A stretch of 64,000 nt of DNA, taken from NCBI RefSeq assembly GCF_900101105.1, contig NZ_FNGA01000003.1, forward strand, positions 496,001 to 560,000, read 5' to 3'. Position 1 is the stretch's first letter, and the number at the start of each line of letters is the position of its first letter. Shown here one piece after another: positions 9,347 to 17,921 of this stretch. This stretch comes from Maridesulfovibrio ferrireducens. Its GTDB lineage: Bacteria > Desulfobacterota > Desulfovibrionia > Desulfovibrionales > Desulfovibrionaceae. A program made the position numbers and the translations under genes. The notes below the pieces were generated by a model. It saw nothing but the letters and a program-made list of their open reading frames with translations, did not search any database and was not told the origin of the DNA.

Positions 9347-10507
9347 ATGAAAAAAGTCGATCTCAATTTATATAAATTTGATGGCCTTGAGCACGATGCC
9401 GTAGCTGATCTATCTACTTTAAATAATGAAGATAAAGAACAGTTACTCATGGCAGGTGTTGATGTAGATTCTGAAGAAACTAGTGGAACTTTTTTGCAAG
9501 TTGACCACTCAAATGTCCATTGCGATTCAACCAATAAAGACGTTGAAGTTATGGATATCAAAAAAGCTCTGGAAAAGTATGATGGTCTTCCAGATTATTA
9601 TTTTAAGCTGATTGATCAAGATAAAGATGAATTTACAAAGTCAGCCGCTGATAATCTTCACGGTGGATATTTTATACGCACTAAAAAAGGTGCAAAAATT
9701 AAAGCTCCTGTACAATCTTGTTTGTTCTTGAAGGCTGAGCAATCCGGTCAGAATATTCATAACATCATTGTTGTAGAAGAAGATTCAGAGATTCAGATTC
9801 TTACCGGTTGCGCTGCGGCACATAGCAAATTTACCGGCGCTCATTTCGGTATCTCTGAAATTTACGTGAAGAAGGGCGGCAAGCTTACCTTCACCATGGT
9901 TCATAACTGGGGCGAAAACGTCACAGTTCGTCCTAGAACCGCAGGAGTTGTTGAAGAGGGCGGAGTTTTTATTAATAATTACGTACTGCTCAAAAAAGTT
10001 AAAGATATGCAATCCTATCCGACCATTTACCTTAATGGTGAAGGTGCTGTTGCTCGTTTTAACTCCGTTTTGGTTGCACCTGAAGGTTCTCACCTTGATT
10101 CAGGTACCCGCATTATTCAGAATGCGCCAAATACAAGAGGCGAAATTATTTCCCGTACCATCACAACAGGTGGAACAATTATTTCCCGCGGTCATATTCA
10201 GGGGAATAATGCTCCGGCACGCGGTCATCTTGAGTGTCAGGGACTGCTTCTCGGTGGCGGGATAATTCATGCTGTTCCAGAGCTGGAAGCGACTGTGGAA
10301 GGCGTTGAGCTCTCTCATGAGGCTGCTGTGGGTAAGATTGCTCAGGAAGAGATTGAATATCTGATGGCACGCGGGATGGATGAGGACGAAGCGACTTCAA
10401 CCATTGTGCGTGGGTTCCTGAATGTTGATGATATGAAGTTGCCTAAAAAGCTTCAGATTGAAATTGACAAACAGATTGCAGAACTTGATTCAAGTAACGC
10501 TATGTAA
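9347..10507 (+). CDS. sufB: SufB/SufD-family Fe-S scaffold (minimal system)
   Basis: A 386-residue protein with the SufB/SufD right-handed beta-helix pattern: repeating short beta strands from about 130 to 330, including TGCAAAHSKFTGAHFG, NAPNTRGEIISR and GHLECQGLLLG. It probably acts as the scaffold that, with the SufC-type ATPase just upstream, builds and hands over Fe-S clusters. The last 60 residues form the helical C-terminal part (EEIEYLMARGMDEDEA). An AGGAGG-like site precedes the ATG, and a strong terminator follows 28 bases after the stop, so sufCB appear to be a two-gene operon. No SufD copy is present. Confidence 0.87.
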   Translation: MKKVDLNLYKFDGLEHDAVADLSTLNNEDKEQLLMAGVDVDSEETSGTFLQVDHSNVHCDSTNKDVEVMDIKKALEKYDGLPDYYFKLIDQDKDEFTKSAADNLHGGYFIRTKKGAKIKAPVQSCLFLKAEQSGQNIHNIIVVEEDSEIQILTGCAAAHSKFTGAHFGISEIYVKKGGKLTFTMVHNWGENVTVRPRTAGVVEEGGVFINNYVLLKKVKDMQSYPTIYLNGEGAVARFNSVLVAPEGSHLDSGTRIIQNAPNTRGEIISRTITTGGTIISRGHIQGNNAPARGHLECQGLLLGGGIIHAVPELEATVEGVELSHEAAVGKIAQEEIEYLMARGMDEDEATSTIVRGFLNVDDMKLPKKLQIEIDKQIAELDSSNAM

Positions 10508-10534
10508 TTTATCATTTAATATTGTTTTTATTAA

Positions 10535-10567
10535 AGTGTCTTTCCTTAGGGAGAGGCACTTTTTTTA
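10535..10567 (+). terminator. Rho-independent terminator of the sufCB operon
   Basis: Stem AGTGTCTTTCC / GGAGAGGCACT (eleven pairs, two of them G-U) with loop TTAG, followed directly by seven T. Confidence 0.9.
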
Positions 10568-10699
10568 TGGTTTAATAATTAAAGTGTAAAATGCAACAAG
10601 AGCAGGAATAGACAAGATCAAAAGTTTTCCATATAAAAATTAAACGTTATTCTAACTGCTTAAATTTATTGAAAAGTAAACATACTATTAGGAATTAAA

Positions 10700-11149
10700 A
10701 TGCCCGGATATAGAGTACATATCAGCGGAGCGATTGTCGCTGGACTATTGGTTCTTTTACTGTTGGTTAACATCGGAATGTATATTATTGATCCGCAGCA
10801 GGTTGCTATTTTGATAGTGCTGTGTGTTCTCGGCGCGCTTTTCCCTGATATTGATACAGATTCAAAGGGGAAACGGATTTTTTATTCGGGGATGCTGATT
10901 CTGTCGCTTGCGTTGATTTATTTTGAAGAATTTAGGTGGGCGGCATATCTTGGGGTTTTGGCCATACTGCCGGGGGTAAGTGCTCATCGCGGGTGGACAC
11001 ATACTTGGTGGGCGATGCTGTTAGTTCCCATGCCTATGCTGGTGTTACCATATTATGTTTATGGTCAGCAGTTTCCGACTTTACTTCCATATTATGTAGC
11101 GTTTGTAACAGGATATTTCTCTCATCTGCTGCTGGATAAAGAGTTTTAA
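10700..11149 (+). CDS. YdjM-like (DUF457) membrane protein, short form
   Basis: A 149-residue protein with about four membrane helices. It carries the family's FPDIDTDSKGKR segment and HRGWTHTWWA motif, which in YdjM/DUF457 proteins are proposed metal-binding sites of a membrane-bound hydrolase-like fold. It ends at HLLLDKEF, just after the conserved final HLLLD motif, so it lacks the last 40 or so residues many homologues have; it may be a naturally short form or a truncated one. AGGA lies seven bases upstream of the ATG. The gene stands alone and converges on the glycosyltransferase. Confidence 0.75.
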   Translation: MPGYRVHISGAIVAGLLVLLLLVNIGMYIIDPQQVAILIVLCVLGALFPDIDTDSKGKRIFYSGMLILSLALIYFEEFRWAAYLGVLAILPGVSAHRGWTHTWWAMLLVPMPMLVLPYYVYGQQFPTLLPYYVAFVTGYFSHLLLDKEF

Positions 11150-11167
11150 GCAAACTTATTGGAAGCT

Positions 11168-12259
11168 TTATTCTTCAATCAGGTCAATTAATTTTCCAAG
11201 AACGAGTGGAGTGTTGAATTTATTTAACACTCTTTCTCTACCCGCTTTACCCATTTTATTGCGTAATCCAGCATCTAAAATTAGTTTTTCAAGGGCAGAT
11301 GCCAGCTGTGATGAATCTTCAGATGGAACAAGAATTCCGGTTTTACCGTTCTTTACTACTTCCGGATTGGAGCTGATTTCAAAACCGACAACTGGTTTTT
11401 CAAGAGTCATGGCTTCAACAAGTGCGTAACCGAATCCTTCCCATAATGATGGCAGGCAGAATATATCTTGAGATGCGTAGAACGATTTCATGTCTTCAAC
11501 AAAGCCTATAAAGTCAACAACATCAGATACTCCGTGTTTTGTAGAGTAGTCTTTAAGCTCTTCTTCCATTTCACCTTTTCCGGCGATTAGGATTCGGAAA
11601 TTAAGCCCTTTCTTTTTAAGAATTTCAGCCGCTTCAATCAGAAATTTTTGTCCTTTTTGAGCTGTCAGTCTAGCTGCATTACCAATGATTACTTCATCAC
11701 CTAACCGAGTATAAATCTGTTCACTTGGCTGATTGTCAAATTCTACAACATCGAAGCCGTTATGGATTAATCTTATTTTTGATTCGTTTATAAGGTTCTT
11801 ATTGTTGATAAGAACTGTGCGTTTGGTTTCAAGCGAATTAACGATTAAACGGTCAACAACTTTTGAGAATATCTGTCTGTTGAGGAAACTGTTTTTGACC
11901 GGAACTGCAATTCCACGGCGATAAATAACCTTGGAAACACCTGCGCATTTGGCTGCAAAACCACCGCTTTTAACGTCAGACGGTAGGGCGGTGATAACTG
12001 TTTTTATGTCGTTTTGCTGAAAAAAAGATTTAAGGCGTAGCATTATGGCTGGATTTAAAAACGAAAGATTGCCGATGGATTCACTGTGAAGAGTGATTCC
12101 TGGTTCGTTTTCTAATCTTTTTTTGAGTTCTGAGTTGTGATTTGTGACAACAAAAACTCGATATCCTTTGTCCCGCAGGAGCAGGGAAAAATGGTGATTC
12201 CATTTTTCCCCGCCGCCCCACGCTTTATTACTATTAAAAAAACAAACGTTTTGATTCAC
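11168..12259 (-). CDS. Glycosyltransferase family 4 (GT4)
   Basis: A 363-residue GT-B glycosyltransferase. The N-terminal domain opens with a SNKAWGGGEKW glycine loop used by retaining GT4 enzymes for acceptor/donor contacts; the C-terminal domain has RLTAQKGQKFLIEA, GKGEMEEELK and the EGFGYALVEAM (E-x7-E) motif. It likely transfers a sugar from a nucleotide sugar onto an envelope polysaccharide or lipid; the acceptor cannot be read. The start is GTG at 12259-12257, sharing one base with the upstream SucCD stop, so the two are translationally coupled although functionally unrelated. No membrane segment is present. Confidence 0.88.
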   Translation of the reverse strand: MNQNVCFFNSNKAWGGGEKWNHHFSLLLRDKGYRVFVVTNHNSELKKRLENEPGITLHSESIGNLSFLNPAIMLRLKSFFQQNDIKTVITALPSDVKSGGFAAKCAGVSKVIYRRGIAVPVKNSFLNRQIFSKVVDRLIVNSLETKRTVLINNKNLINESKIRLIHNGFDVVEFDNQPSEQIYTRLGDEVIIGNAARLTAQKGQKFLIEAAEILKKKGLNFRILIAGKGEMEEELKDYSTKHGVSDVVDFIGFVEDMKSFYASQDIFCLPSLWEGFGYALVEAMTLEKPVVGFEISSNPEVVKNGKTGILVPSEDSSQLASALEKLILDAGLRNKMGKAGRERVLNKFNTPLVLGKLIDLIEE

Positions 12260-14349
12260 TATAATTTTATTCCGAGAGCGTCCGCTGTGAGCTGTGGAAT
12301 TGATTCAAGGCTTGGGCAGACCGTGAAACCTGCTGAACGCATTTTTTCCAGTTTGCCTTGAACTCCGGTACCTTCCTGCAAAATTGCACCTGCATGACCG
12401 AGCCGTTTCCCGGGAGGTGCGGTCTGCCCAGCAATAAAGGAAAGTACGGGTTTGTCAAACCCTGTTTTGATTACATAGTCAGCTAGATCCTGCTCAGCAG
12501 TTCCGCCGATTTCACCGAGAACCATGACAGCCTTGGTTTCATCGTGGTTACGCAGCATTTCGAACATATCTGCGAAAGTGGTTCCGATATAAGAATCCCC
12601 GCCGATTCCGACACTAAGTGATTGCCCGATTCCAACTTGGTTTAAGCGGTCGGCAACTTCATAGGTAAGGGTTCCGCTTCGAGAAAGGACAGCGACAGGC
12701 CCGGGTGAGAATGGTGTTGTCGGTAATATTCCTATTTTTGTCTGACCGGGAACGATCAGTCCGGGAGTATTGGGGCCGACTACACGGGTTTTGCCGCCTT
12801 TTATCTGTTCAAGAACATTCAGCATTGAACTCTGAACAATGCCTTCGGTGATGCACACAACCCAAGGAATTTCACATGACGCAGCTTCCAAGATTGCATC
12901 TGTCGCAAGCTTTGGCGGCACGAAAATGATGCTCGCACCTATTTTGTGATGGAGCTGTGCTTCTTTTATGCTGTTATAAACCGGCACACCCAAAACTTCC
13001 TGGCCGCCTTTAAACGGAGTTACTCCGGCAACAATGTTGCTTCCGTATTCGAGCATGAGCCGTGTGTGCAGACGTCCTTCCTGTCCGGTGATTCCCTGCA
13101 CAAGTATGGGAGTGTCTTTGTCAATATCGAAAATACTTGAAGATTTGTATCCAACATCTACAGGTGTTGATTCCGGCATTGCTGAAATCGGTTCTGCAAA
13201 TTTTATTACGGGAGCGTTTGCGGGTTTAAGTGTCCGCAATATTTCGACAGCTTCATTCATATTATGGGCACGATGCAGTTTGTCACTGTTGAGATCTTTA
13301 AGAATTTTAAGCCCTTTATCCGCGCTGTTGCCGGACATGCGGACCACTATAGGTTTTTCCGGTGCTTTTCCTCCAAGGGCGGCGACCAGTGCCTTGGCAA
13401 CTAATTCGCAGGAAAGTATTCCTCCGAACAGGTTAATGAAAATTGCTTCAACCTGTTCATCCTTAAACAGCAGCCCTAAAGCGGTTTCAATACGTTTTTG
13501 ATCCGCTGCTCCGCCAAGGTCTAAAAAGTTGGCTGCCGGTAGCTTAGAGAAGTTGAGAGCATCCATTGATGCCATAGCAAGGCCTGCACCGTTGGCAATT
13601 AATCCTACCCATCCTTTCAGCGAAACAAAGCTCATTCCCGCATCTCGGGCGATGTTTTCTTCGCGGGTTGAATGCTCAGGCTGGTAAAAACGTTCGAAGG
13701 CCGGATTGATATCAACGATATTATCGTCCATTTCAATTTTACCATCGAGAGCGAGTAGTTTGCCGTATCCGGTTAATGCCAGAGGATTGATTTCGGCAAG
13801 TAGTAAGCCGTAATCAATCATTGTTTTATATAAGTTGGTAACTATGGTGCTGAAATCACCAAAAAGCTCTTTGGCCAGTCCGATGTGAAAAAATGCAGCT
13901 CTGATTTGATTCGGCTGCAATCCACCGGGCAGGCTTATTTCTTGGACCAGAAGGTTTTCCGGCCCCATGGTTTCAATTTCAACACCACCTTCACGTCCTA
14001 CAGTCATTATAACTTTGCGGCGCTGTCTTGAAAGGGTGAGTGAAAGATAAAATTCTTGACGGATATCAACTGCCGGTTCTGCTCTGATAAAGGGAACTTT
14101 ATTTCCTTTGATCTCCATTGATAAAATTTGACGAGCAGTTTTTTCATACTCTTCCCGCGAATCTACTTTTTGAATTCCGCCAGCTTTTCCACGTCCCCCG
14201 ACCGGGACCTGTGCTTTTAGAATCCAAGGCAAAGGAAAGTAGGGTTCTAATGCGGGGAGATCTTTCAGGGTTATTTTAACACCTGTCGGAACAGGAATTC
14301 TGGCGGCCTCTTTAAGTAGTGTCTTGCTGAGATGTTCATTGAGCAGCAT
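12259..14349 (-). CDS. Fused succinyl-CoA synthetase (beta-alpha; SucC-SucD)
   Basis: A 696-residue fusion. Residues 1-385 are an ATP-grasp SucC-type beta subunit (GGRGKAGG near 50, EINPLALTG near 200, DGKIEMDD, NIFGG-like NLFGGI). Residues about 405-696 are the SucD-type alpha subunit with the CoA-binding GITGQEG, the GPNTPG loop and the LGHAGAI motif containing the histidine phosphorylated during catalysis. The reaction links succinyl-CoA or another acyl-CoA to NDP phosphorylation. Separate genes are usual in bacteria; here beta precedes alpha in one chain, unlike archaeal ACD fusions, which have alpha first. A GGAGGG site precedes the ATG. A GT4 gene follows with one base overlap. Confidence 0.9.
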   Translation of the reverse strand: MLLNEHLSKTLLKEAARIPVPTGVKITLKDLPALEPYFPLPWILKAQVPVGGRGKAGGIQKVDSREEYEKTARQILSMEIKGNKVPFIRAEPAVDIRQEFYLSLTLSRQRRKVIMTVGREGGVEIETMGPENLLVQEISLPGGLQPNQIRAAFFHIGLAKELFGDFSTIVTNLYKTMIDYGLLLAEINPLALTGYGKLLALDGKIEMDDNIVDINPAFERFYQPEHSTREENIARDAGMSFVSLKGWVGLIANGAGLAMASMDALNFSKLPAANFLDLGGAADQKRIETALGLLFKDEQVEAIFINLFGGILSCELVAKALVAALGGKAPEKPIVVRMSGNSADKGLKILKDLNSDKLHRAHNMNEAVEILRTLKPANAPVIKFAEPISAMPESTPVDVGYKSSSIFDIDKDTPILVQGITGQEGRLHTRLMLEYGSNIVAGVTPFKGGQEVLGVPVYNSIKEAQLHHKIGASIIFVPPKLATDAILEAASCEIPWVVCITEGIVQSSMLNVLEQIKGGKTRVVGPNTPGLIVPGQTKIGILPTTPFSPGPVAVLSRSGTLTYEVADRLNQVGIGQSLSVGIGGDSYIGTTFADMFEMLRNHDETKAVMVLGEIGGTAEQDLADYVIKTGFDKPVLSFIAGQTAPPGKRLGHAGAILQEGTGVQGKLEKMRSAGFTVCPSLESIPQLTADALGIKL

Positions 14350-14674
14350 AATCCCTCCAGCACGGCTACGGTTATAACTTCAAGAGTTAATTTAAATTTA
14401 TAATCTCAGGCAAAAGACATTAAAGCAGAACGAAGATGGTTAAAAAAGTAAATCTGCTAGAATATCAATGTGTTTGCTCTGAAACATTTTTCAGATGAGA
14501 CTAATGCCAATAGCGTATAATGCAAATATATGGCACTCTCAAGTTTAATTGATAAATACTATTCTGTTTTTTTTTACTAAACAGGTAACGATGTATATAT
14601 TATGCAGGTTCAGGCTCTAATTAATTAATTTGTGATGATTAAATTTTATTGCGAAAAGAGTTCAAGGATAAAAA
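14350..14674. other. Divergent AT-rich intergenic region
   Basis: About 325 bases between the leftward sucCD gene and the rightward unknown gene at 14675. It contains a consensus-like TATAAT at 14515-14520 on the + strand without a convincing -35, and a T9 tract near 14570. No ORF or RNA structure was recognised. Promoters for both flanking genes are presumably here. Confidence 0.4.
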
Positions 14675-15451
14675 ATGGCAGCTTTTAAAGATTTATCAAA
14701 TGCTCTGGCAGATGAAGTCTTAAACGACATGGCAGATAACTTTTTCGGGGCAAGAAAAGATATCGATGATACCATGGAGTATTTTGAATCTTTGTCAAAG
14801 CAGCTTTTTGAAAATGTGGATGAGATCTTTGAATCATGTGCTTTGCTTCAAAAGGTTTGCCTTGGTGAAGTTGGGTACAAAGAATTTTGGGATTTAGCAG
14901 GAATTAATCCTGAGCTTTATAATTTTCCTGAGCAGACAGAATGTTCTTCTTTTGACGACACTCCTTCATTTTCACTGACAAATAAAACTGAATATACTAA
15001 GTGGGTAAGCATTGCTTATCATCAGCTTGCCCGTCGTATAGAAGCTTATATGAACGGATTAATTACTGATAATGAAGCGAATCACGGTCGTAAAATGAGA
15101 TCCTTAAACCGCATGGATTTTTATCTTTTTGCTGAGGATATTAATCGTAAAATTGATAAAGTTAATAAAAATATATCACCTTCTGATGTACTGAAATTTA
15201 CAAAATCGCTTGATCCGGAAACAGTAGTAAAAGAAAATATCACCGGATGTGTGGGGCCGGATTGTTCCGCCATAGACAGTCAAATGGCTTTTAAGCCTAT
15301 TGTGATTGAAGAACTGGGTTTACCGGAGTTTCCTGATTTGCCTGACGGTAAACACACACCTCCTTTTATTCAGGACTTTTGTTCACAAATGTATTCAAAG
15401 AATAAGTCGCAAGTGAAAGTCTTGCTAGAGCAATTACAGAAAAGCATTTAA
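14675..15451 (+). CDS. Conserved-looking protein of unknown function
   Basis: I do not recognise this 258-residue protein. It has no signal peptide and no membrane segment. It is acidic and mostly helical, with a predicted helical bundle in residues 1-70 (MADNFFGARKDIDD and DEIFESCALLQKVCLGE), a central part with HQLARRIEAYMNG, and a proline-rich C-terminus (LGLPEFPDLPDGKHTPPF). AAGGA lies ten bases before the ATG. It is followed after 15 bases by a small secreted protein that has its own AGGAG site, so the pair may be an operon. Codon use is like its neighbours. Confidence 0.7.
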   Translation: MAAFKDLSNALADEVLNDMADNFFGARKDIDDTMEYFESLSKQLFENVDEIFESCALLQKVCLGEVGYKEFWDLAGINPELYNFPEQTECSSFDDTPSFSLTNKTEYTKWVSIAYHQLARRIEAYMNGLITDNEANHGRKMRSLNRMDFYLFAEDINRKIDKVNKNISPSDVLKFTKSLDPETVVKENITGCVGPDCSAIDSQMAFKPIVIEELGLPEFPDLPDGKHTPPFIQDFCSQMYSKNKSQVKVLLEQLQKSI

Positions 15452-15466
15452 TTCAGGAGATTTCAG

Positions 15467-15961
15467 ATGAAAAAAGTATTTACTCTATTTGTTTTCGCTC
15501 TGGCGATATCTTGCTTGTCCCTATCCGCTTTTGCAGAGTCGGAAATGGCTGTTCCTGATGTTAAATCAAAGCCGGTACCTGTGAGTGATAAGGCTGAAAA
15601 TCTTAATAAAAAAGATGGATTTGCTATAATTGTAGAACATTTTGGAAATGATGAAGTTGGTGGCACTTTGGCTTTAAAGTTAAAGGAAAACTTTAGGAAA
15701 TCAGTGTTGTTCAGACTGGCTGATAAAAAGCAAAAATCAGTAAGAATTAAAGTCGTTTCAAGTAGTGAATTTAGCGAACGTCCTGAAATAGGGTCGATTT
15801 ATGCTGTGATTTGGACTTTTGCAGCAAGTGAAGATGTTGTTCCATTTTATCTTGATAAGCGTATCGGCACAGTGAATGTTTTAAACGTTGAAACTACTGC
15901 GGCTAAATTAATGAACACAACCGATAAAATTGCGACTCAATATAAATTTCTATTTGAATAG
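15467..15961 (+). CDS. Small secreted protein of unknown function
   Basis: A 164-residue protein with a clear Sec signal peptide (KKVFTLFVFALAISCLSL, cleavage likely after AFA at about residue 23). The mature domain has alternating strands and helices (DGFAIIVEHFGNDEVGG, then GTLALKLKENFRKS, then RIKVVSSSEFSERPEIG and YAVIWTFA), resembling a periplasmic alpha/beta domain. The family is not recognised. An AGGAG site lies eight bases upstream of the ATG. It follows the unknown gene at 14675 closely and ends 13 bases before the convergent cca-like gene. Confidence 0.7.
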   Translation: MKKVFTLFVFALAISCLSLSAFAESEMAVPDVKSKPVPVSDKAENLNKKDGFAIIVEHFGNDEVGGTLALKLKENFRKSVLFRLADKKQKSVRIKVVSSSEFSERPEIGSIYAVIWTFAASEDVVPFYLDKRIGTVNVLNVETTAAKLMNTTDKIATQYKFLFE

Positions 15962-15974
15962 TATTTCAATATGA

Positions 15975-17126
15975 TCAGGTAGTAAGCTTGGATGAAATTT
16001 TTTGAGCACGCAAACTTCTAAGCTTTTTTCCTGACTCTTTGCCTAAGTTTCTATCTTGTTCCGGTAGGCTGACTTTTAATATCTTGGCCAGATCGGTCAT
16101 TGCGGTTGCCATTGTATCTTCATTTTTGTCTGCGCGGCAAAGATCTCTCATGTTTTTCACCAAATCATTCTTGTGGAGTTTCATAAGCAGGTCTACTTTT
16201 GTGGCCGGCCGTAGCTCTTTATAGTTTCCTGCTTTCATATGTAGTTCTGCCGCTAACTCTCCGGCTTTTATATACTTGTTAGGAAGCAGCAGCCTCTTGC
16301 TGAGTTTAGATGCAAGGGCGATTCCTTTTATATCGTGTCCGTGGTGAGCCGGCAAAAGTTCTGTTGGAGTTAAAATTTTGCCGAGATCGTGACACGTGGC
16401 CATCCAGCAGGTGATCGGATTTCCGGCTACTTTGTCCATAATTTCGGAGATATGTCCTAGTACAGATTTGTCATGAAATTTCGGAGGTCCAGCTGTGATT
16501 CCGTCTGAACCGGAGAATTCAGTAAACCAAGGTTCAAAGCAATTCGCGGCCTGAAGAGTTCTCACAAAATTGCCCGGTTTGTCACTTTTGAGGGCTTTAA
16601 TTAATTCTACTCCTATTCTGTCAGGAGCTATGTTTGTCAGCCATCCTTTTTCAAAAGCTTCCCGCATGCTGGTGATCAGGTCCGGGTGAGCTGTAAAGTC
16701 TGGAAATCTGGCAAGAAATGTTGCGGCGCGAAAAACTCTTAACGGGTCTGATTTAAATGTTTCTGCGAATGCAGGCCGCAGGGTTTTAGAATATAAATCT
16801 TCGAGTCCGTTAGGATGTGCATACAGTTCTCCATCCTCATCCAGAGCGAAGCCGTTTATGGTGAAATCTCTTGCAGACAGGTCGAGATCTATTGTTTCTT
16901 CGACCGTTTGTCCTGTTATTCTGGGAAAGGAGAATTCAAATCCTTTCTGGAAAAATATTTCATAGGATTTGCCGACTGGCTTGGCATATGGGAATTCTTT
17001 TTTAAAGTCCTCAACAGAACCGGACGCAACTAAGAAATCAAAATCATTCGGTGTTTTTCCTAGGAGTAAGTCTCGGATTGAACCTCCGACCATTAAAATG
17101 GATAATGTTTTTTTCTTATTTTTCAT
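15975..17126 (-). CDS. cca: tRNA nucleotidyltransferase / poly(A) polymerase family
   Basis: A 383-residue class II nucleotidyltransferase. The N-terminal head has GGSIRDLLLGK and the paired carboxylates of NDFDFLV, then the RDFTINGFALD motif and the DPLRVFRAATFLARF neck; the C-terminal half has an HD-type signature (ATCHDLGK). It most likely adds CCA to tRNA 3' ends, with the HD region giving phosphatase/phosphodiesterase functions, but A-adding or CC-adding specificity cannot be told from sequence. The HD segment is similar to that of the E. coli-type Cca. It stands alone, convergent with the preceding gene. Confidence 0.85.
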   Translation of the reverse strand: MKNKKKTLSILMVGGSIRDLLLGKTPNDFDFLVASGSVEDFKKEFPYAKPVGKSYEIFFQKGFEFSFPRITGQTVEETIDLDLSARDFTINGFALDEDGELYAHPNGLEDLYSKTLRPAFAETFKSDPLRVFRAATFLARFPDFTAHPDLITSMREAFEKGWLTNIAPDRIGVELIKALKSDKPGNFVRTLQAANCFEPWFTEFSGSDGITAGPPKFHDKSVLGHISEIMDKVAGNPITCWMATCHDLGKILTPTELLPAHHGHDIKGIALASKLSKRLLLPNKYIKAGELAAELHMKAGNYKELRPATKVDLLMKLHKNDLVKNMRDLCRADKNEDTMATAMTDLAKILKVSLPEQDRNLGKESGKKLRSLRAQKISSKLTT

Positions 17127-17206
17127 ATTGTTGTTAATTCTATTCTATATGTAATAAAAGATTAAGAAAACTTGCCAAAATCAATAGAGATGATATCTTA
17201 TGGGGA

Positions 17207-17896
17207 ATGAAAAACAAAATATTAATATTCATATTGTTGTTGGCAGGAGTTTTTCTCTTTTTTGCCCTTGATTTTGATAGGTTCTTAACCTTGGATTATT
17301 TGAAAAGTTCAAGGCAGGAATTTCAAGTTTTTTATGAGTTGCATCCATTTGGATCAATCTTTAGTTTTTTTGTTATTTACGTTGTCATTGTAGGGCTTAA
17401 TTTGCCGGGGGCCGCAGTACTTGGCCTTGCCGGAGGAGCTCTTTTCGGTTTTACCGTTGGCGTGGTTACCATCTCTTTTGCCAGTTCTATCGGGGCGACA
17501 ATTGCCTGTTTTTTTTCGCGCTATTTATTTCGGGACTATGTTCAGCGTAGGTTTGGAGATAAGCTGGAAAAAGTCAACAACGGAATAAAAAACGAAGGAG
17601 CATTCTATCTATTCACAATGCGCCTTATTCCGGCTATTCCTTTTGTTGTAATTAATCTCGTGATGGGACTTACTCCCATGAGACTTCGGACTTTTTATTG
17701 GGTCTCCCAGATCGGAATGCTGCCCGGAACAATGGTTTTTGTGAACGCCGGAAAGGAGCTTGGTCAAATTTCGTCTGTATCCGGTATTCTTCAACCGAGT
17801 TTAATAATTTCTTTTATTATATTAGGTTTGTTTCCACTTTTTGTCAGAAAAGCAGTTAGTTTCGTAAAAGAACGAAATATTAATAAAATAACTTAA
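17207..17896 (+). CDS. TVP38/TMEM64 (DedA-like) membrane protein
   Basis: A 229-residue inner-membrane protein with a first helix at about residues 4-22 and four or more later helices. The glycine-rich core GLNLPGAAVLGLAGGALFG, the GATIACFFSRYLFRD segment and the RLIPAIPFVVINLVMGLT motif are typical of the TVP38/TMEM64 (SNARE-associated) family, related to DedA and implicated in lipid or membrane homeostasis. No substrate can be assigned. It lies 26 bases ahead of the first cyclic-nucleotide-binding gene and may share its transcript. A GGGGA sits unusually close to the ATG. Confidence 0.85.
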   Translation: MKNKILIFILLLAGVFLFFALDFDRFLTLDYLKSSRQEFQVFYELHPFGSIFSFFVIYVVIVGLNLPGAAVLGLAGGALFGFTVGVVTISFASSIGATIACFFSRYLFRDYVQRRFGDKLEKVNNGIKNEGAFYLFTMRLIPAIPFVVINLVMGLTPMRLRTFYWVSQIGMLPGTMVFVNAGKELGQISSVSGILQPSLIISFIILGLFPLFVRKAVSFVKERNINKIT

Positions 17897-17921
17897 TTTT
17901 AATAAGGATATTTATTAAAAT

